DNA from: CAWELS01 sp964468205
GTDB lineage: Bacteria > Acidobacteriota > Terriglobia > Bryobacterales > Bryobacteraceae
Direction: 5' to 3'
NCBI GenBank assembly: GCA_964468205.1
Contig: CAYXVG010000025.1
Coordinates: 1 to 64,000 of the forward strand
DNA length: 64,000 bases
Shown here: positions 17,313 through 28,302 of the stretch, one piece after another
How positions within the stretch are numbered: the first letter of the stretch is position 1
Layout: every line of letters starts with the position of its first letter
Notes under the pieces: model-generated
What the model saw: the letters and a program-made list of their open reading frames with translations, nothing else
Databases searched by the model: none
What the model was told of the DNA's origin: nothing
Program-made: the position numbers and the translations under genes

Positions 17313-18425
17313 ATGGCGGAAACCACCTTTCTCGACGCCAAAGAACTGGTCCTCAACATGGGGCCGCAGCACCCGTCCACCCACGGTGTGCTTCGCGTTA
17401 TCCTCAAGCTCGACGGTGAGAAGATCCTGGGTACCGAGTGCGTCATCGGCTACCTGCATCGCGGTGTGGAGAAGATCGGCGAGAACCGCACCTACCAGAT
17501 GTTCGCGCCGTATGTGGACCGCATGGACTACGTGGCCGCGGTCTCGAACGGGCTCGGCTATTGCCTCGCCGTAGAGAAGTTGCTCGATGTGGAGGCGCCT
17601 CCCCGCGCGCAAGCCGTCCGCGTAATCCTCACCGAATTGAACCGGATTGCCAGCCACCTGCTGTGGCTCGGCACGCACGCCCTCGACGTCGGCGCCATTA
17701 CGCCGTTGTTCTACGTGATGCGCGAGCGCGAAGACGTCCTGAACATCTTCGAGGCGTACTGCGGCGCCCGTCTCACCACGCATGCCTTCCGTTGCGGTGG
17801 CCTCCAGTACGAGGTCTATGACGGAATGGAGCGGCAGGTGAAGGACTTCTGCAAGTCGTTCCTGCCGCGCGTTGACGAATACGAGGAACTGCTTAGCAGC
17901 AACCGGATGTGGATCGACCGGCTCACGAACGTCGGCGTGCTTACAGCGGAGGATTGCAAGGAATACGGAGTTACCGGGCCCATGCTGCGGGCCGCCGGTG
18001 TCGAATGGGATCTGCGGCGCGCGCAGCCGTACTCGGGCTACGAGAAATACGACTTCGAAATTCCCACGCGCGAAAACGGCGACACTTATGACCGTTATAT
18101 CGTGCGCATCCAAGAGATGCGCCAAAGCGTGCGCATCATCGAGCAGGCTATCGACGATATCCCCGCAGGGCCAATTATGGCCAAGGTTGGAAAGGCCATC
18201 AAACCTCCGCCGGGCGAAGTCTATGTCTCGATTGAAGCCCCGAAGGGCGAACTGGGCTATTTCATTGTGAGCGACGGCTCCACCCAGCCTTACCGTATGC
18301 GGGTGCGGCCGCCGTCGTTCGTAAATCTGCAGTCCCTCGACAAGATGTGCCGTGGGGGATTGATCGCGGATATTGTCGCAATTATCGGAACCATTGATAT
18401 TGTGCTTGGCGAGGTGGACCGCTAG
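17313..18425 (+). CDS. nuoD: NADH-quinone oxidoreductase subunit D
   Basis: A 370-residue 49-kDa-type subunit that, with NuoB, forms the quinone-reduction pocket of complex I. The N-terminal GPQHPSTHGV holds the conserved His of the quinone site; other family phrases are GYLHRGVEKIGENRTY, NRIASHLLWLG and, near the C-terminus, PSFVNLQSL followed by IGTIDIVLGEVDR. The ATG 4 nt after nuoC is preferred to an in-frame ATG at 17253 inside nuoC. Operonic with nuoC and nuoI. Confidence 0.95.
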   Translation: MAETTFLDAKELVLNMGPQHPSTHGVLRVILKLDGEKILGTECVIGYLHRGVEKIGENRTYQMFAPYVDRMDYVAAVSNGLGYCLAVEKLLDVEAPPRAQAVRVILTELNRIASHLLWLGTHALDVGAITPLFYVMREREDVLNIFEAYCGARLTTHAFRCGGLQYEVYDGMERQVKDFCKSFLPRVDEYEELLSSNRMWIDRLTNVGVLTAEDCKEYGVTGPMLRAAGVEWDLRRAQPYSGYEKYDFEIPTRENGDTYDRYIVRIQEMRQSVRIIEQAIDDIPAGPIMAKVGKAIKPPPGEVYVSIEAPKGELGYFIVSDGSTQPYRMRVRPPSFVNLQSLDKMCRGGLIADIVAIIGTIDIVLGEVDR

Positions 18426-18458
18426 GGCCGGACCCTCGCCTGGCGAAAGGAGAGAAGT

Positions 18459-18914
18459 ATGCGGAAGCTGCTAAGAACGTTTTTCTTGGTCGACCTTATC
18501 CAGGGGCTATGGGTCACGTTCCGCAGCCAGCACACCAAGAACATTGTCACCGAGCAGTACCCCGCCGAGCGGCCGAAGATCGCCGAGCGCTACCGCGGCG
18601 CTCCGCGGCTGAACATTCACCCGGAAACGGGTGAGACGCTCTGCATTTCGTGCAATCTATGTGCGCTGGCTTGTCCTGAGAACCTCATCGTTGTTTCCAG
18701 CGAGAGAAACGAAGAGACACGCAAGAAAGATCTAACGACATTCACCTACGACATCTCCCGCTGCATGTTTTGCGGGCTTTGCGAAGACGCCTGTCCCACC
18801 GATTGCCTCGAGCTGACTCAAGATTTCGAACTCGCGAGCTACACGCGCGAAGGCGCCATTTGGGACCGGCAGATGCTCGAACAGGGACCCAAGCCGACGA
18901 GGTACGAATACTGA
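18459..18914 (+). CDS. nuoI: NADH-quinone oxidoreductase subunit I (8Fe ferredoxin type)
   Basis: A 151-residue subunit carrying clusters N6a and N6b. The first [4Fe-4S] motif uses Cys62, Cys65, Cys68 and Cys72 (CISCNLCALACP); the second uses Cys102, Cys105, Cys108 and Cys112 (CMFCGLCEDACP). A short amphipathic N-terminus precedes them. It passes electrons towards NuoB. A GGAGAG-type site precedes the ATG. nuoH, which often lies between D/G and I, is instead at the end of this cluster. Confidence 0.95.
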   Translation: MRKLLRTFFLVDLIQGLWVTFRSQHTKNIVTEQYPAERPKIAERYRGAPRLNIHPETGETLCISCNLCALACPENLIVVSSERNEETRKKDLTTFTYDISRCMFCGLCEDACPTDCLELTQDFELASYTREGAIWDRQMLEQGPKPTRYEY

Positions 18915-18977
18915 CGGCTTGGTCCGGAATGGAATGGAACGGAAGCAGGTGGTCCGGCCAGCCGGCCTGGCAGTGAC

Positions 18978-19484
18978 ATGGCTACTACAGTCTTTTTCTA
19001 TATCTTCGCGTTGATGGTCCTCGGAGGAGCTGTCCTCACCATCACGCGGAGGAACGCTGTCCACTCCGCTTTGTGGCTGATTGTCAGCCTGTTGGGTGTG
19101 GCCGGCGTCTTCCTTCTAAACTCCGCCGAGTTCCTTTTTGTGGTGCAGATCATGCTTTATATCGGCGGCGTTGTCCTTCTCATCCTGTTCGTCGTCATGC
19201 TCATCAACCTTGACTCGGCCGACAAGGAGAGCCGCTTCACTAAAGGTTGGTGGCTCGCCGTGGGGTGCGTCGCAATTGTCGGAGTCGAGTTACTGCTCAT
19301 TTTTCGCAGCGGCCTGGGAAGCCTTGCCCTGGCCGAGCCGGCTCCAGCAGAGGCCCCTGAGGGCAGCACGGAGATGTTGGCGGACGTTCTATTCTCCGAA
19401 TACCTGCTCCCGTTTGAGATCGCCTCCGTCCTGTTGCTGGTCGCCGTTGTCGGCAGCGTCGTGATGGCGAAAAAGAGGATATAG
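18978..19484 (+). CDS. nuoJ: NADH-quinone oxidoreductase subunit J
   Basis: A 168-residue inner-membrane subunit with five hydrophobic segments. The third helix region, FVVQIMLYIGGVVLLILFVVML, is the diagnostic NuoJ/ND6 pi-bulge helix. Its stop codon abuts the nuoK start directly. It forms part of the E-channel next to the quinone site. Confidence 0.95.
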   Translation: MATTVFFYIFALMVLGGAVLTITRRNAVHSALWLIVSLLGVAGVFLLNSAEFLFVVQIMLYIGGVVLLILFVVMLINLDSADKESRFTKGWWLAVGCVAIVGVELLLIFRSGLGSLALAEPAPAEAPEGSTEMLADVLFSEYLLPFEIASVLLLVAVVGSVVMAKKRI

Positions 19485-19796
19485 ATGCTGGCTCCGATAA
19501 CAACCGCTCATTACGTGGTTCTGAGCGCCGCCCTGCTGCTGATCGGAACGCTAGGGTTTCTGACGCGCCGCAATATCGTCGTGATCCTGATGTCGCTCGA
19601 GCTGATCCTGAACTCCGTGAACATCAATCTCGTAGCCTTCTCGGATCACTTCAAGCAGATGAGCGGCCAGATATTCGCGATCTTTGTAATCGCGGTCGCG
19701 GTGGCCGAGACCGCCGTGGCCCTCGGCATTCTCATTGCTCTGTTCCGCAACCGCGAAACCGCGATGGCCGATGAGATCGACCTTTTGAAATGGTGA
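19485..19796 (+). CDS. nuoK: NADH-quinone oxidoreductase subunit K
   Basis: A 103-residue three-helix membrane subunit. MSLELILNSVN holds the conserved membrane-buried Glu, and the second conserved Glu lies in VAVAETAVALGI. The ATG directly follows the nuoJ stop with no gap, and nuoL begins 10 nt downstream. It forms one of the antiporter-like half-channels of complex I. Confidence 0.95.
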   Translation: MLAPITTAHYVVLSAALLLIGTLGFLTRRNIVVILMSLELILNSVNINLVAFSDHFKQMSGQIFAIFVIAVAVAETAVALGILIALFRNRETAMADEIDLLKW

Positions 19797-19806
19797 GGAG
19801 ACGCGG

Positions 19807-21963
<2,157 letters not shown>

Positions 21964-21970
21964 GATCGAG

Positions 21971-23554
21971 ATGAGTGAACACCTGTTAAGCATTGTCCTG
22001 TTCACGCCGCTCGCCGGCATGCTCGTCCTCTTATTCCTCCCGTCCGGGAACAAGCGCCTGATCAAGGTGTGGGCGAACGTCGCGGCGCTGCTTGGGTTCC
22101 TCGTCTCCCTCCCCCTGGTACTCAACTTCGATAAGTCCGACGGCGGATTCCAGATGGTGGAGAAGATTTCCTGGATTCCCGCCCTCGGGGCGCACTACTA
22201 CATCGGCATTGATGGCATCAGCCTGCTGCTGGTGATGCTCACCACCGTCAGCGGCGTTATCGCGATCCTCTCTTCCTGGAGCGCGGTTGACAAGAACCTG
22301 AAGCAGTATTACGCGATGTTCCTGCTCCAGCAGACGGGGATGATCGGTGTATTCATCGCGCTGGACTTTCTGCTCTTCTACGTCTTCTGGGAAATCGTGC
22401 TCGTGCCGATGTATTTCATCATCGGTGTCTGGGGAGGGCCGCGGAAGCTTTACGCGGCGATCAAGTTCTTCCTCTACACGATGGCCGGCAGCGTCCTCAT
22501 GCTGCTCGGCATTCTCACGATGTACTTCCAGCACTTCCAGCAGTTCGGCCGCTACACCTTCGAGGTGAGCGAGTTGATGAAGCTCGACATGCCGCTGCAC
22601 CTCGAACAGTGGGTCTTCTGGGCGCTGTTCATCGGCTTCGCCATCAAGGTGCCGATGTTCCCGTTCCACACCTGGCTTCCGGACGCCCACGTCGAGGCGC
22701 CCACGGCCGGCTCGGTCATCCTCGCGGCGGTACTGCTGAAGATGGGCACTTACGGCTTCATCCGCTTCTCCGTTCCGCTCCTGCCGGACGCCGCAATCGA
22801 TCCCTGGATCATTCAGATCATGGCCGGGCTCTCAATCGTCGCGATAATCTACGGCGCCCTGGTCTGCCTCATGCAAGCGGACTGGAAGAAGCTGGTTGCC
22901 TACTCCTCGGTGAGTCACCTCGGCTTCTGTACGCTCGGCATATTCGCGCTCAACCCGAATGGGCTCGCCGGCAGCGTCATCCAGCAGATCAACCACGGCA
23001 TCTCCACCGGCATGCTCTTCCTTATCGTCGGCGTGGTCTATGAGCGGCGTCATACGCGACTGATCAAGGACTACGGCGGCCTTGCTCACGTGATGCCGAA
23101 TTACGCGTTCGTCTTCGCCTTCGCCATGCTCAGCTCGGCCGGCCTGCCGCTGCTCAACGGCTTCATCGGCGAGTTCACCATCCTGCAGGGGGCTTTCGAG
23201 ACAAACCGCGTGTGGGCCGCCTTCGCCGTCACCGGCATCATCCTCGGAGCGAGCTATCTGCTCTGGCTCTACCAGCGCACCATGCTCGGTCAGGTCACGA
23301 GCGAAAAGAACCTCAAGCTTCCGGATCTGAATCTGCGCGAATGGGCCGTCTTTGCGCCGCTCATGATTTGGGCGCTCTGGATTGGCGTCTATCCCAAGCC
23401 TTACTTCGACATTCTTGAAAAGCCAGTCGCCCGCATCGTCGAACGCGTCCGGCCGCACTACTATGACGCCCAACCGCCCGGCAGCGGACCGGCCTCCGAT
23501 CGCGCCCGTCTCGCTATGGAGGCCGCCGCGGCCAAGGAGGCTGGCATTCAATGA
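21971..23554 (+). CDS. nuoM: NADH-quinone oxidoreductase subunit M
   Basis: A 527-residue antiporter-like subunit. Diagnostic stretches are FYVFWEIVLVPMYFIIG, FHTWLPDAHVEAPTAGSVILA and KKLVAYSSVSHLGF. About 14 membrane segments are expected, as in the family. Its stop overlaps the nuoN start (ATGA), so the pair is translationally coupled. Confidence 0.95.
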   Translation: MSEHLLSIVLFTPLAGMLVLLFLPSGNKRLIKVWANVAALLGFLVSLPLVLNFDKSDGGFQMVEKISWIPALGAHYYIGIDGISLLLVMLTTVSGVIAILSSWSAVDKNLKQYYAMFLLQQTGMIGVFIALDFLLFYVFWEIVLVPMYFIIGVWGGPRKLYAAIKFFLYTMAGSVLMLLGILTMYFQHFQQFGRYTFEVSELMKLDMPLHLEQWVFWALFIGFAIKVPMFPFHTWLPDAHVEAPTAGSVILAAVLLKMGTYGFIRFSVPLLPDAAIDPWIIQIMAGLSIVAIIYGALVCLMQADWKKLVAYSSVSHLGFCTLGIFALNPNGLAGSVIQQINHGISTGMLFLIVGVVYERRHTRLIKDYGGLAHVMPNYAFVFAFAMLSSAGLPLLNGFIGEFTILQGAFETNRVWAAFAVTGIILGASYLLWLYQRTMLGQVTSEKNLKLPDLNLREWAVFAPLMIWALWIGVYPKPYFDILEKPVARIVERVRPHYYDAQPPGSGPASDRARLAMEAAAAKEAGIQ

Positions 23555-25020
23555 GTGAGTTCTACACCAGCACTGACCATTTCGTCCTCATCCCGGCGCT
23601 GATGCTCGCGCTTTTCGGTTGCGCTGTACTGCTGTTCGATTTCTTCATCTTTCCTAAGGCCGAGCAGCGCAAGTGGCTCATCGTTTTTCTCCTCATCGGT
23701 GAGGCCTTCACCGGCGCCGGCCTCCTCCGGCAGGGGAGCTTCCTTGCTTCCAACAATCTCTCCGAGATCACCGCCTTCCAGGGAACCCTCACGATCGACG
23801 GCTTCGCTCTGTTCTTCAACTGGCTCTTTATCGCCGTCGCAGTCGTGGTTGCGCTGGTCTCATACCGCTACCTCGAAATCGAGAATGAGCACCACGGTGA
23901 ATACTACGGCTTGATCCTGCTCTCCCAGACGGGAATGTACTTCATGGCCGCGGGAACTGACCTTATCACCATGTTCGTGGGCATTGAGCTGATGGCTCTT
24001 TGCTTCTACGTGATGGTCGGCTTCCTGCGCACCCAGCGACGCTCAAACGAAGCGGCCATGAAATACATTCTGCTTGGCGCGTTTTCGAGCGGTCTGATGG
24101 TTTACGGCTTCTCGATCCTTTACGGCCTCAGCGGGTCCACCAAACTCCTGGCCGTCGGTGACGCTCTCGCGGCCCGCGACGCTTTTGATCCACTGGTGCT
24201 GCTTGCCCTCGCCACCGTAAGCGTCGGCCTGCTATTCAAGATCTCGGCGGCGCCCTTCCATATGTGGGCGCCGGACGCCTACGAGGGTGCTCCCACCACC
24301 GTCACTGCCTTCCTGTCGACCGGATCCAAGGCCGCCTCGTTCGCCTTCCTCATGCGCTTCCTGCTGGGCCCCTTTGCGGCGGCCCGGGAGGCCTGGGAGC
24401 CTCTGTTTATCGGTATTGCCGTATTGAGCCTGTTCATCGGGAACATCGCCGCCATCACACAGTCCAACGTCAAGCGCCTGCTTGCCTACAGCTCTATTTC
24501 ACATGCCGGATACGTGCTGCTGGCACTGATCGCGGGCAACGACACAGGCATTAAGGGAGCGGCCGTTTACATTGGCGTCTACGTCTTCATGACCCTGGGG
24601 GCCTTCCTGGTCCTCATCGCTCTGCGGCGCAAGGGGATTCCCGGGGAGGATATGGAAGACCTCTCTGGCCTCGTCAACAAAAGCCCCGGATACGCGGTCC
24701 TGATGTTGATCTTCATGTTGTCGCTGGCGGGCATCCCTCCCACGGCGGGCTTTATTGGCAAATACTACATTTTCTTGTCTCTGCTACAGACAGGCCACTA
24801 CGTGCTCGCCGCCGTCTCCGCCCTCTTCGTTGCCGTGGCCATCTACTACTATTTCCGGATCGTCAGGGCAATGTTTGTCAGTGAAGTCAGCGAGACCGCC
24901 CCTCTGGCAAGCTCGTTCGGCCTGCGTGTTGCACTCGCTGTTACCGGTCTTGCGACGCTCGGTATCGGCATCTTCCCCGAACCGTTCCTGAATTTCGCGC
25001 AGCTTTCTCTAATGCGTTAG
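23551..25020 (+). CDS. nuoN: NADH-quinone oxidoreductase subunit N
   Basis: A 489-residue antiporter-like subunit with about 14 hydrophobic segments. Recognised by FVGIELMALCFYVMVGFLR, FHMWAPDAYEGAPTTVTAFLST and SNVKRLLAYSSISHAGYVLL. It starts within the nuoM stop (ATGA) and ends 7 nt before nuoH. Confidence 0.95.
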   Translation: MSEFYTSTDHFVLIPALMLALFGCAVLLFDFFIFPKAEQRKWLIVFLLIGEAFTGAGLLRQGSFLASNNLSEITAFQGTLTIDGFALFFNWLFIAVAVVVALVSYRYLEIENEHHGEYYGLILLSQTGMYFMAAGTDLITMFVGIELMALCFYVMVGFLRTQRRSNEAAMKYILLGAFSSGLMVYGFSILYGLSGSTKLLAVGDALAARDAFDPLVLLALATVSVGLLFKISAAPFHMWAPDAYEGAPTTVTAFLSTGSKAASFAFLMRFLLGPFAAAREAWEPLFIGIAVLSLFIGNIAAITQSNVKRLLAYSSISHAGYVLLALIAGNDTGIKGAAVYIGVYVFMTLGAFLVLIALRRKGIPGEDMEDLSGLVNKSPGYAVLMLIFMLSLAGIPPTAGFIGKYYIFLSLLQTGHYVLAAVSALFVAVAIYYYFRIVRAMFVSEVSETAPLASSFGLRVALAVTGLATLGIGIFPEPFLNFAQLSLMR

Positions 25021-25027
25021 TGAGCTT

Positions 25028-26212
25028 ATGGAGTCCATACTTGAAAATCCGCTCTTCACGCCGTTGATCGTATCGGTGGTGATAATCTGCCTCTTCCCGC
25101 TTCTCGCCGGATACATCGTGCTGGTGGAGCGAAAGGTCTTGGCGGATTTCCAGGTGCGCCTCGGACCAATGCGCGTAGGGCCTCACGGCATTCTTCAGCC
25201 GCTGGCCGACGCCGTGAAGCTGCTGCAGAAGGAAGACATCATACCCTCGGCCGCCGAAAGGAGCCTGTTCTGGATCGCGCCGGTCATCTCGACCATCACC
25301 GCGATGACCTCTTTCGCCGTACTCCCCTTTGCCGAAAACATCTACGTCATTGATGTCAATGTGGGGATCCTGGTCATCACCGCGATGAGCGCTGTTGGCA
25401 TCCTTGGCGTTATCATCGGCGGCTGGTCCGCCAACAGCCACTACCCGCTGCTTGGAGCGCTGCGTTCCACGGCGCAGCTTGTCAGTTATGAAGTGGCTCT
25501 TGGGCTAGGACTGATCGGCGGTATCATGTCCGCCGGCACACTCAGCATGGTCGGCATCGTGGAGGCCCAAAAAGAGGCCCGCGTCTGGTTTGCATTTGAC
25601 AATTTCGGGCTCGCCTTTGTCCTCTTCATGATATTCTTCATTGCCGCGATTGCCGAGACGAACCGCGCACCTTTTGACCTTCCGGAGGCCGAGTCCGAAC
25701 TCGTCGCCGGTTTCATGACCGAGTACAGCGGCTTCCGTTGGGCGCTCTACTTCCTGGCCGAGTATGCCAGCATCTTCGTCATCTCCGCCGCTGGCATCAC
25801 GCTCTTCTGGGGTGGCTGGCTGCGCCCGTTTCCGAATATCGCCATTCTCGAAATACCACTGAACTACGGTTTCCCGCTGCTCCTTTTTGCCGGCTCCGGA
25901 CTCCTCAGCTTCCGGCTGGCCGCCCGCCTGCGCGGCAGGAGTGGCTGGCGCGCCGTGCTGATGGCGATTGTCGCCGCGACTCTTGTGCTCATTGGACTTC
26001 TGTTCCTCGTCCCGGCGGTGAACGGAGCCATCATCAGCTTTTTCTGGTTCTTCTTTAAGGTCTCGGCCGTGGTCTACATTATGATCTGGATCCGCGCGAC
26101 GTTCCCCCGGTTTCGCTACGATCAGCTCATGAACATCGGGTGGAAAGTGTTGATCCCGCTCGGAATGGTCTTCGTGTTGTTGAACGCTGTCGTCGGCATC
26201 GCCACAAGGTAA
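25028..26212 (+). CDS. nuoH: NADH-quinone oxidoreductase subunit H
   Basis: A 394-residue membrane subunit that bridges the quinone cavity and the proton channels. It contains VERKVLADFQVRLGP, LADAVKLLQKEDIIP and the acidic cytosolic loop AETNRAPFDLPEAESELV, all conserved in NuoH/ND1. It lies last in the cluster, after nuoN, rather than between nuoG and nuoI as in the classical A-N operon. Confidence 0.95.
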   Translation: MESILENPLFTPLIVSVVIICLFPLLAGYIVLVERKVLADFQVRLGPMRVGPHGILQPLADAVKLLQKEDIIPSAAERSLFWIAPVISTITAMTSFAVLPFAENIYVIDVNVGILVITAMSAVGILGVIIGGWSANSHYPLLGALRSTAQLVSYEVALGLGLIGGIMSAGTLSMVGIVEAQKEARVWFAFDNFGLAFVLFMIFFIAAIAETNRAPFDLPEAESELVAGFMTEYSGFRWALYFLAEYASIFVISAAGITLFWGGWLRPFPNIAILEIPLNYGFPLLLFAGSGLLSFRLAARLRGRSGWRAVLMAIVAATLVLIGLLFLVPAVNGAIISFFWFFFKVSAVVYIMIWIRATFPRFRYDQLMNIGWKVLIPLGMVFVLLNAVVGIATR

Positions 26213-26251
26213 TAACTTCGGCCAGTAACCCAGTTCCGCTATTCCTCCGCC

Positions 26252-26257
26252 TATAAT
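26252..26257 (+). promoter_or_regulatory. TATAAT box upstream of the PP2C gene
   Basis: A perfect TATAAT sits 84 nt before the ATG of the phosphatase gene, in the 129-nt gap after nuoH. No good -35 hexamer is found 16-18 nt upstream, so promoter activity is only suggested. Confidence 0.3.
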
Positions 26258-26341
26258 CAGCAGAAGCGATTCCGGCCCATAACGCGTCTAATAACAATCA
26301 GGCGCTGAACCGGTTCCTCCGGTTGGCCCGTCGCGCGAAAT

Positions 26342-27796
26342 ATGGCTGACGAAAAACAGCAACGATACCGTGTTTTCAAACTCCTTCTCATCATCGGCGG
26401 GTTATTGGGGGTTCTCCTGCTCGTGCAGAGCGTTCGCAGCTATACGTTTGTCTCCGAACGCCTCGTCGCGGAAGAGCTTTTTCGGGATTCCGCGCGGCAC
26501 GCAAGTTTCGTCGTCGAGGCCGCCCGGGAGGCGGGCGTCGAGCGCCCCGAGGATTTGCAGCCTGTTCTCGAGAAAGTGCTTGTCGAACGAGCCCGGGAAA
26601 TCGCCTGGATCCGCCTCTTCAACCTCCGGGGCGATGTCTATGCCCGCGCCGGATCCCGGTCGATTGACGCTTTCCCAGACACCGATTTGCGCCGGCTCTT
26701 TGAATCCGGCGACCGCATTGTGAAGGTCACCGAAGCCGATTCCGGCCGCGCTCTGGTCAACATCCGTCCGTTCCGGTTTCGTTGGGGTACCGCGTGGCGG
26801 GAGCAATTACAACCGGTGGCCCCCGGAGAACGCCGCGCCGGCGGACCAGTCTTCATCGAACTCGGACTTCACTGGGAAGGAGTGGGGCCGGAATTCGGAG
26901 GGCTCCAGCGCGCAATGTTCATTCAGGTTTCAGCAGCCGTCGCCTTGGTCGCCGCAATGGTTTTCATCGGAGTCAGGTTTCAGAGTTTCCTGCGTGGTAA
27001 GCAGCTCGAGCGGCAGCTTGAAGTCGCGCGAAACGTTCAGCAGGATCTGCTGCCCACAAATTTCGGTTCCCCGGCTAATCTTGACGTTGCGGCCATCTGC
27101 GAACCGGCCTGGCAGGTGGGCGGGGATTTCTATGATATCTTCCACTCGTCCAATGATCGCGTGGCCCTGATTCTTGGCGATGTCTCCGGCAAAGGCCTGC
27201 CGGCCGCTCTTCTCATGGGTATGCTCCACGGAGCGGTCCGCTCCAGCTATCCATTGACCGAGCGGCTGGATATCGAGGAGGCTACCCGCCGGCTCAATGA
27301 ACTCATGTATGACGCCACCTCGGTCGAGCGTTTCGTAACGATGTTTTGGTGCCAGTATGACCCCAAGGACCGGATGTTGCGGTATGTCAACGCCGGTCAT
27401 CTGGCACCGTACATCGTTCACCGGCGGGACCCTGAAAACCCCGCGATTTCGCGCCTCTCGGAAGGTGGACCAGTTCTCGGCGTTATCCCGTCGGCGCACT
27501 ACGTCCAGGGAGTCGTCCCTTTTTCCCAGGGCGACTTGCTCGTTATCTACTCGGACGGAGTTGTTGAGGCCGAGGGTACCCGCGGAGAGGAATTTGGCGA
27601 GGAGCGTCTAGCCGAAGCCATTCGGCGCAATGCCGGCCGCCCTGCCGTCGTCGTTCGCGACGCCATCGTCGCCGAGGTCCGCAAATTTGCGCACGGTGCT
27701 CCGCAAGCCGACGATCTCACCCTGCTAGTCGTCCGGGCTGGCGCTGCTGTCGGACCAAGAGAATCCCTTGCCACGTCCGAGCTGCAGGTCGTCTGA
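26342..27796 (+). CDS. Membrane-bound SpoIIE-type PP2C phosphatase
   Basis: A 484-residue Ser/Thr phosphatase. Two membrane helices (about 11-29 and 190-212) flank an extracytoplasmic sensor region; the cytoplasmic part (about 225-470) is a SpoIIE/RsbU-type PP2C domain. Metal-binding aspartates are in GGDFYD and LGDVSGKG, and further conserved Asp in YSDGVVEAE and QADDLTLLV. In well-studied systems such enzymes dephosphorylate anti-anti-sigma factors in partner-switching pathways; no STAS or RsbW-like partner is encoded in this window. It appears monocistronic. Confidence 0.85.
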   Translation: MADEKQQRYRVFKLLLIIGGLLGVLLLVQSVRSYTFVSERLVAEELFRDSARHASFVVEAAREAGVERPEDLQPVLEKVLVERAREIAWIRLFNLRGDVYARAGSRSIDAFPDTDLRRLFESGDRIVKVTEADSGRALVNIRPFRFRWGTAWREQLQPVAPGERRAGGPVFIELGLHWEGVGPEFGGLQRAMFIQVSAAVALVAAMVFIGVRFQSFLRGKQLERQLEVARNVQQDLLPTNFGSPANLDVAAICEPAWQVGGDFYDIFHSSNDRVALILGDVSGKGLPAALLMGMLHGAVRSSYPLTERLDIEEATRRLNELMYDATSVERFVTMFWCQYDPKDRMLRYVNAGHLAPYIVHRRDPENPAISRLSEGGPVLGVIPSAHYVQGVVPFSQGDLLVIYSDGVVEAEGTRGEEFGEERLAEAIRRNAGRPAVVVRDAIVAEVRKFAHGAPQADDLTLLVVRAGAAVGPRESLATSELQVV

Positions 27797-27858
27797 GGGG
27801 CTGCTCGCCGGACTGTAATCTGTACCGATCCCGGTTCGCATTAGAAGCCGCGGGCGGG

Positions 27859-28302
27859 TTACTCAACCTCCCTCGGCGAGAGTCTTCGCACCTCGACCTC
27901 CCTCTCCTCGTCTCCGGCCCGCCGCAGCTCAATCTCTACCCGGCTGGCCGGCCACAGCTCCGGAAACCGCTCCCCCCACTCAATTAATGTCACCGCTTCC
28001 CGCTCCAGTATTTCCTCTAATCCAAGCGATGCCGTTTGCCGCGCGTCGTCCAACCGGTAAAGATCGACGTGGTAGACGCGGGTTGGCTCTCCGTATTCGT
28101 GGATCAGCGTGAAGGTCGGGCTGCTGACGTCGCCTTCTTCTCCGGCGCGCAAGCCGCGCACAATTCCTTTGGCCAGAGTTGTCTTTCCCGATCCAAGGTT
28201 CCCAATCAACAGCACCACCGCCCCCGGTTTCAGTCTCCGTCCGAGATTCGCTCCGAGATCGATCGTCTCCCGCTCAGTTCTCGTCCGATAGCTCTCTGGC
28301 AC
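27859..28302 (-). CDS. tsaE: tRNA threonylcarbamoyladenosine biosynthesis ATPase TsaE
   Basis: A 147-residue ATPase needed for the t6A37 modification of ANN-decoding tRNAs together with TsaB, TsaC and TsaD. Walker A is GNLGSGKTT at 34-42, the switch phrase SSPTF is at 60-64, and HVDLYRL at 78-84 with the later WGER are family signatures. It overlaps the upstream nnr gene by 29 nt and is the last gene of the lpxD-to-tsaE run. The NnrED-TsaE neighbourhood is common in bacteria. Confidence 0.93.
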   Translation of the reverse strand: MPESYRTRTERETIDLGANLGRRLKPGAVVLLIGNLGSGKTTLAKGIVRGLRAGEEGDVSSPTFTLIHEYGEPTRVYHVDLYRLDDARQTASLGLEEILEREAVTLIEWGERFPELWPASRVEIELRRAGDEEREVEVRRLSPREVE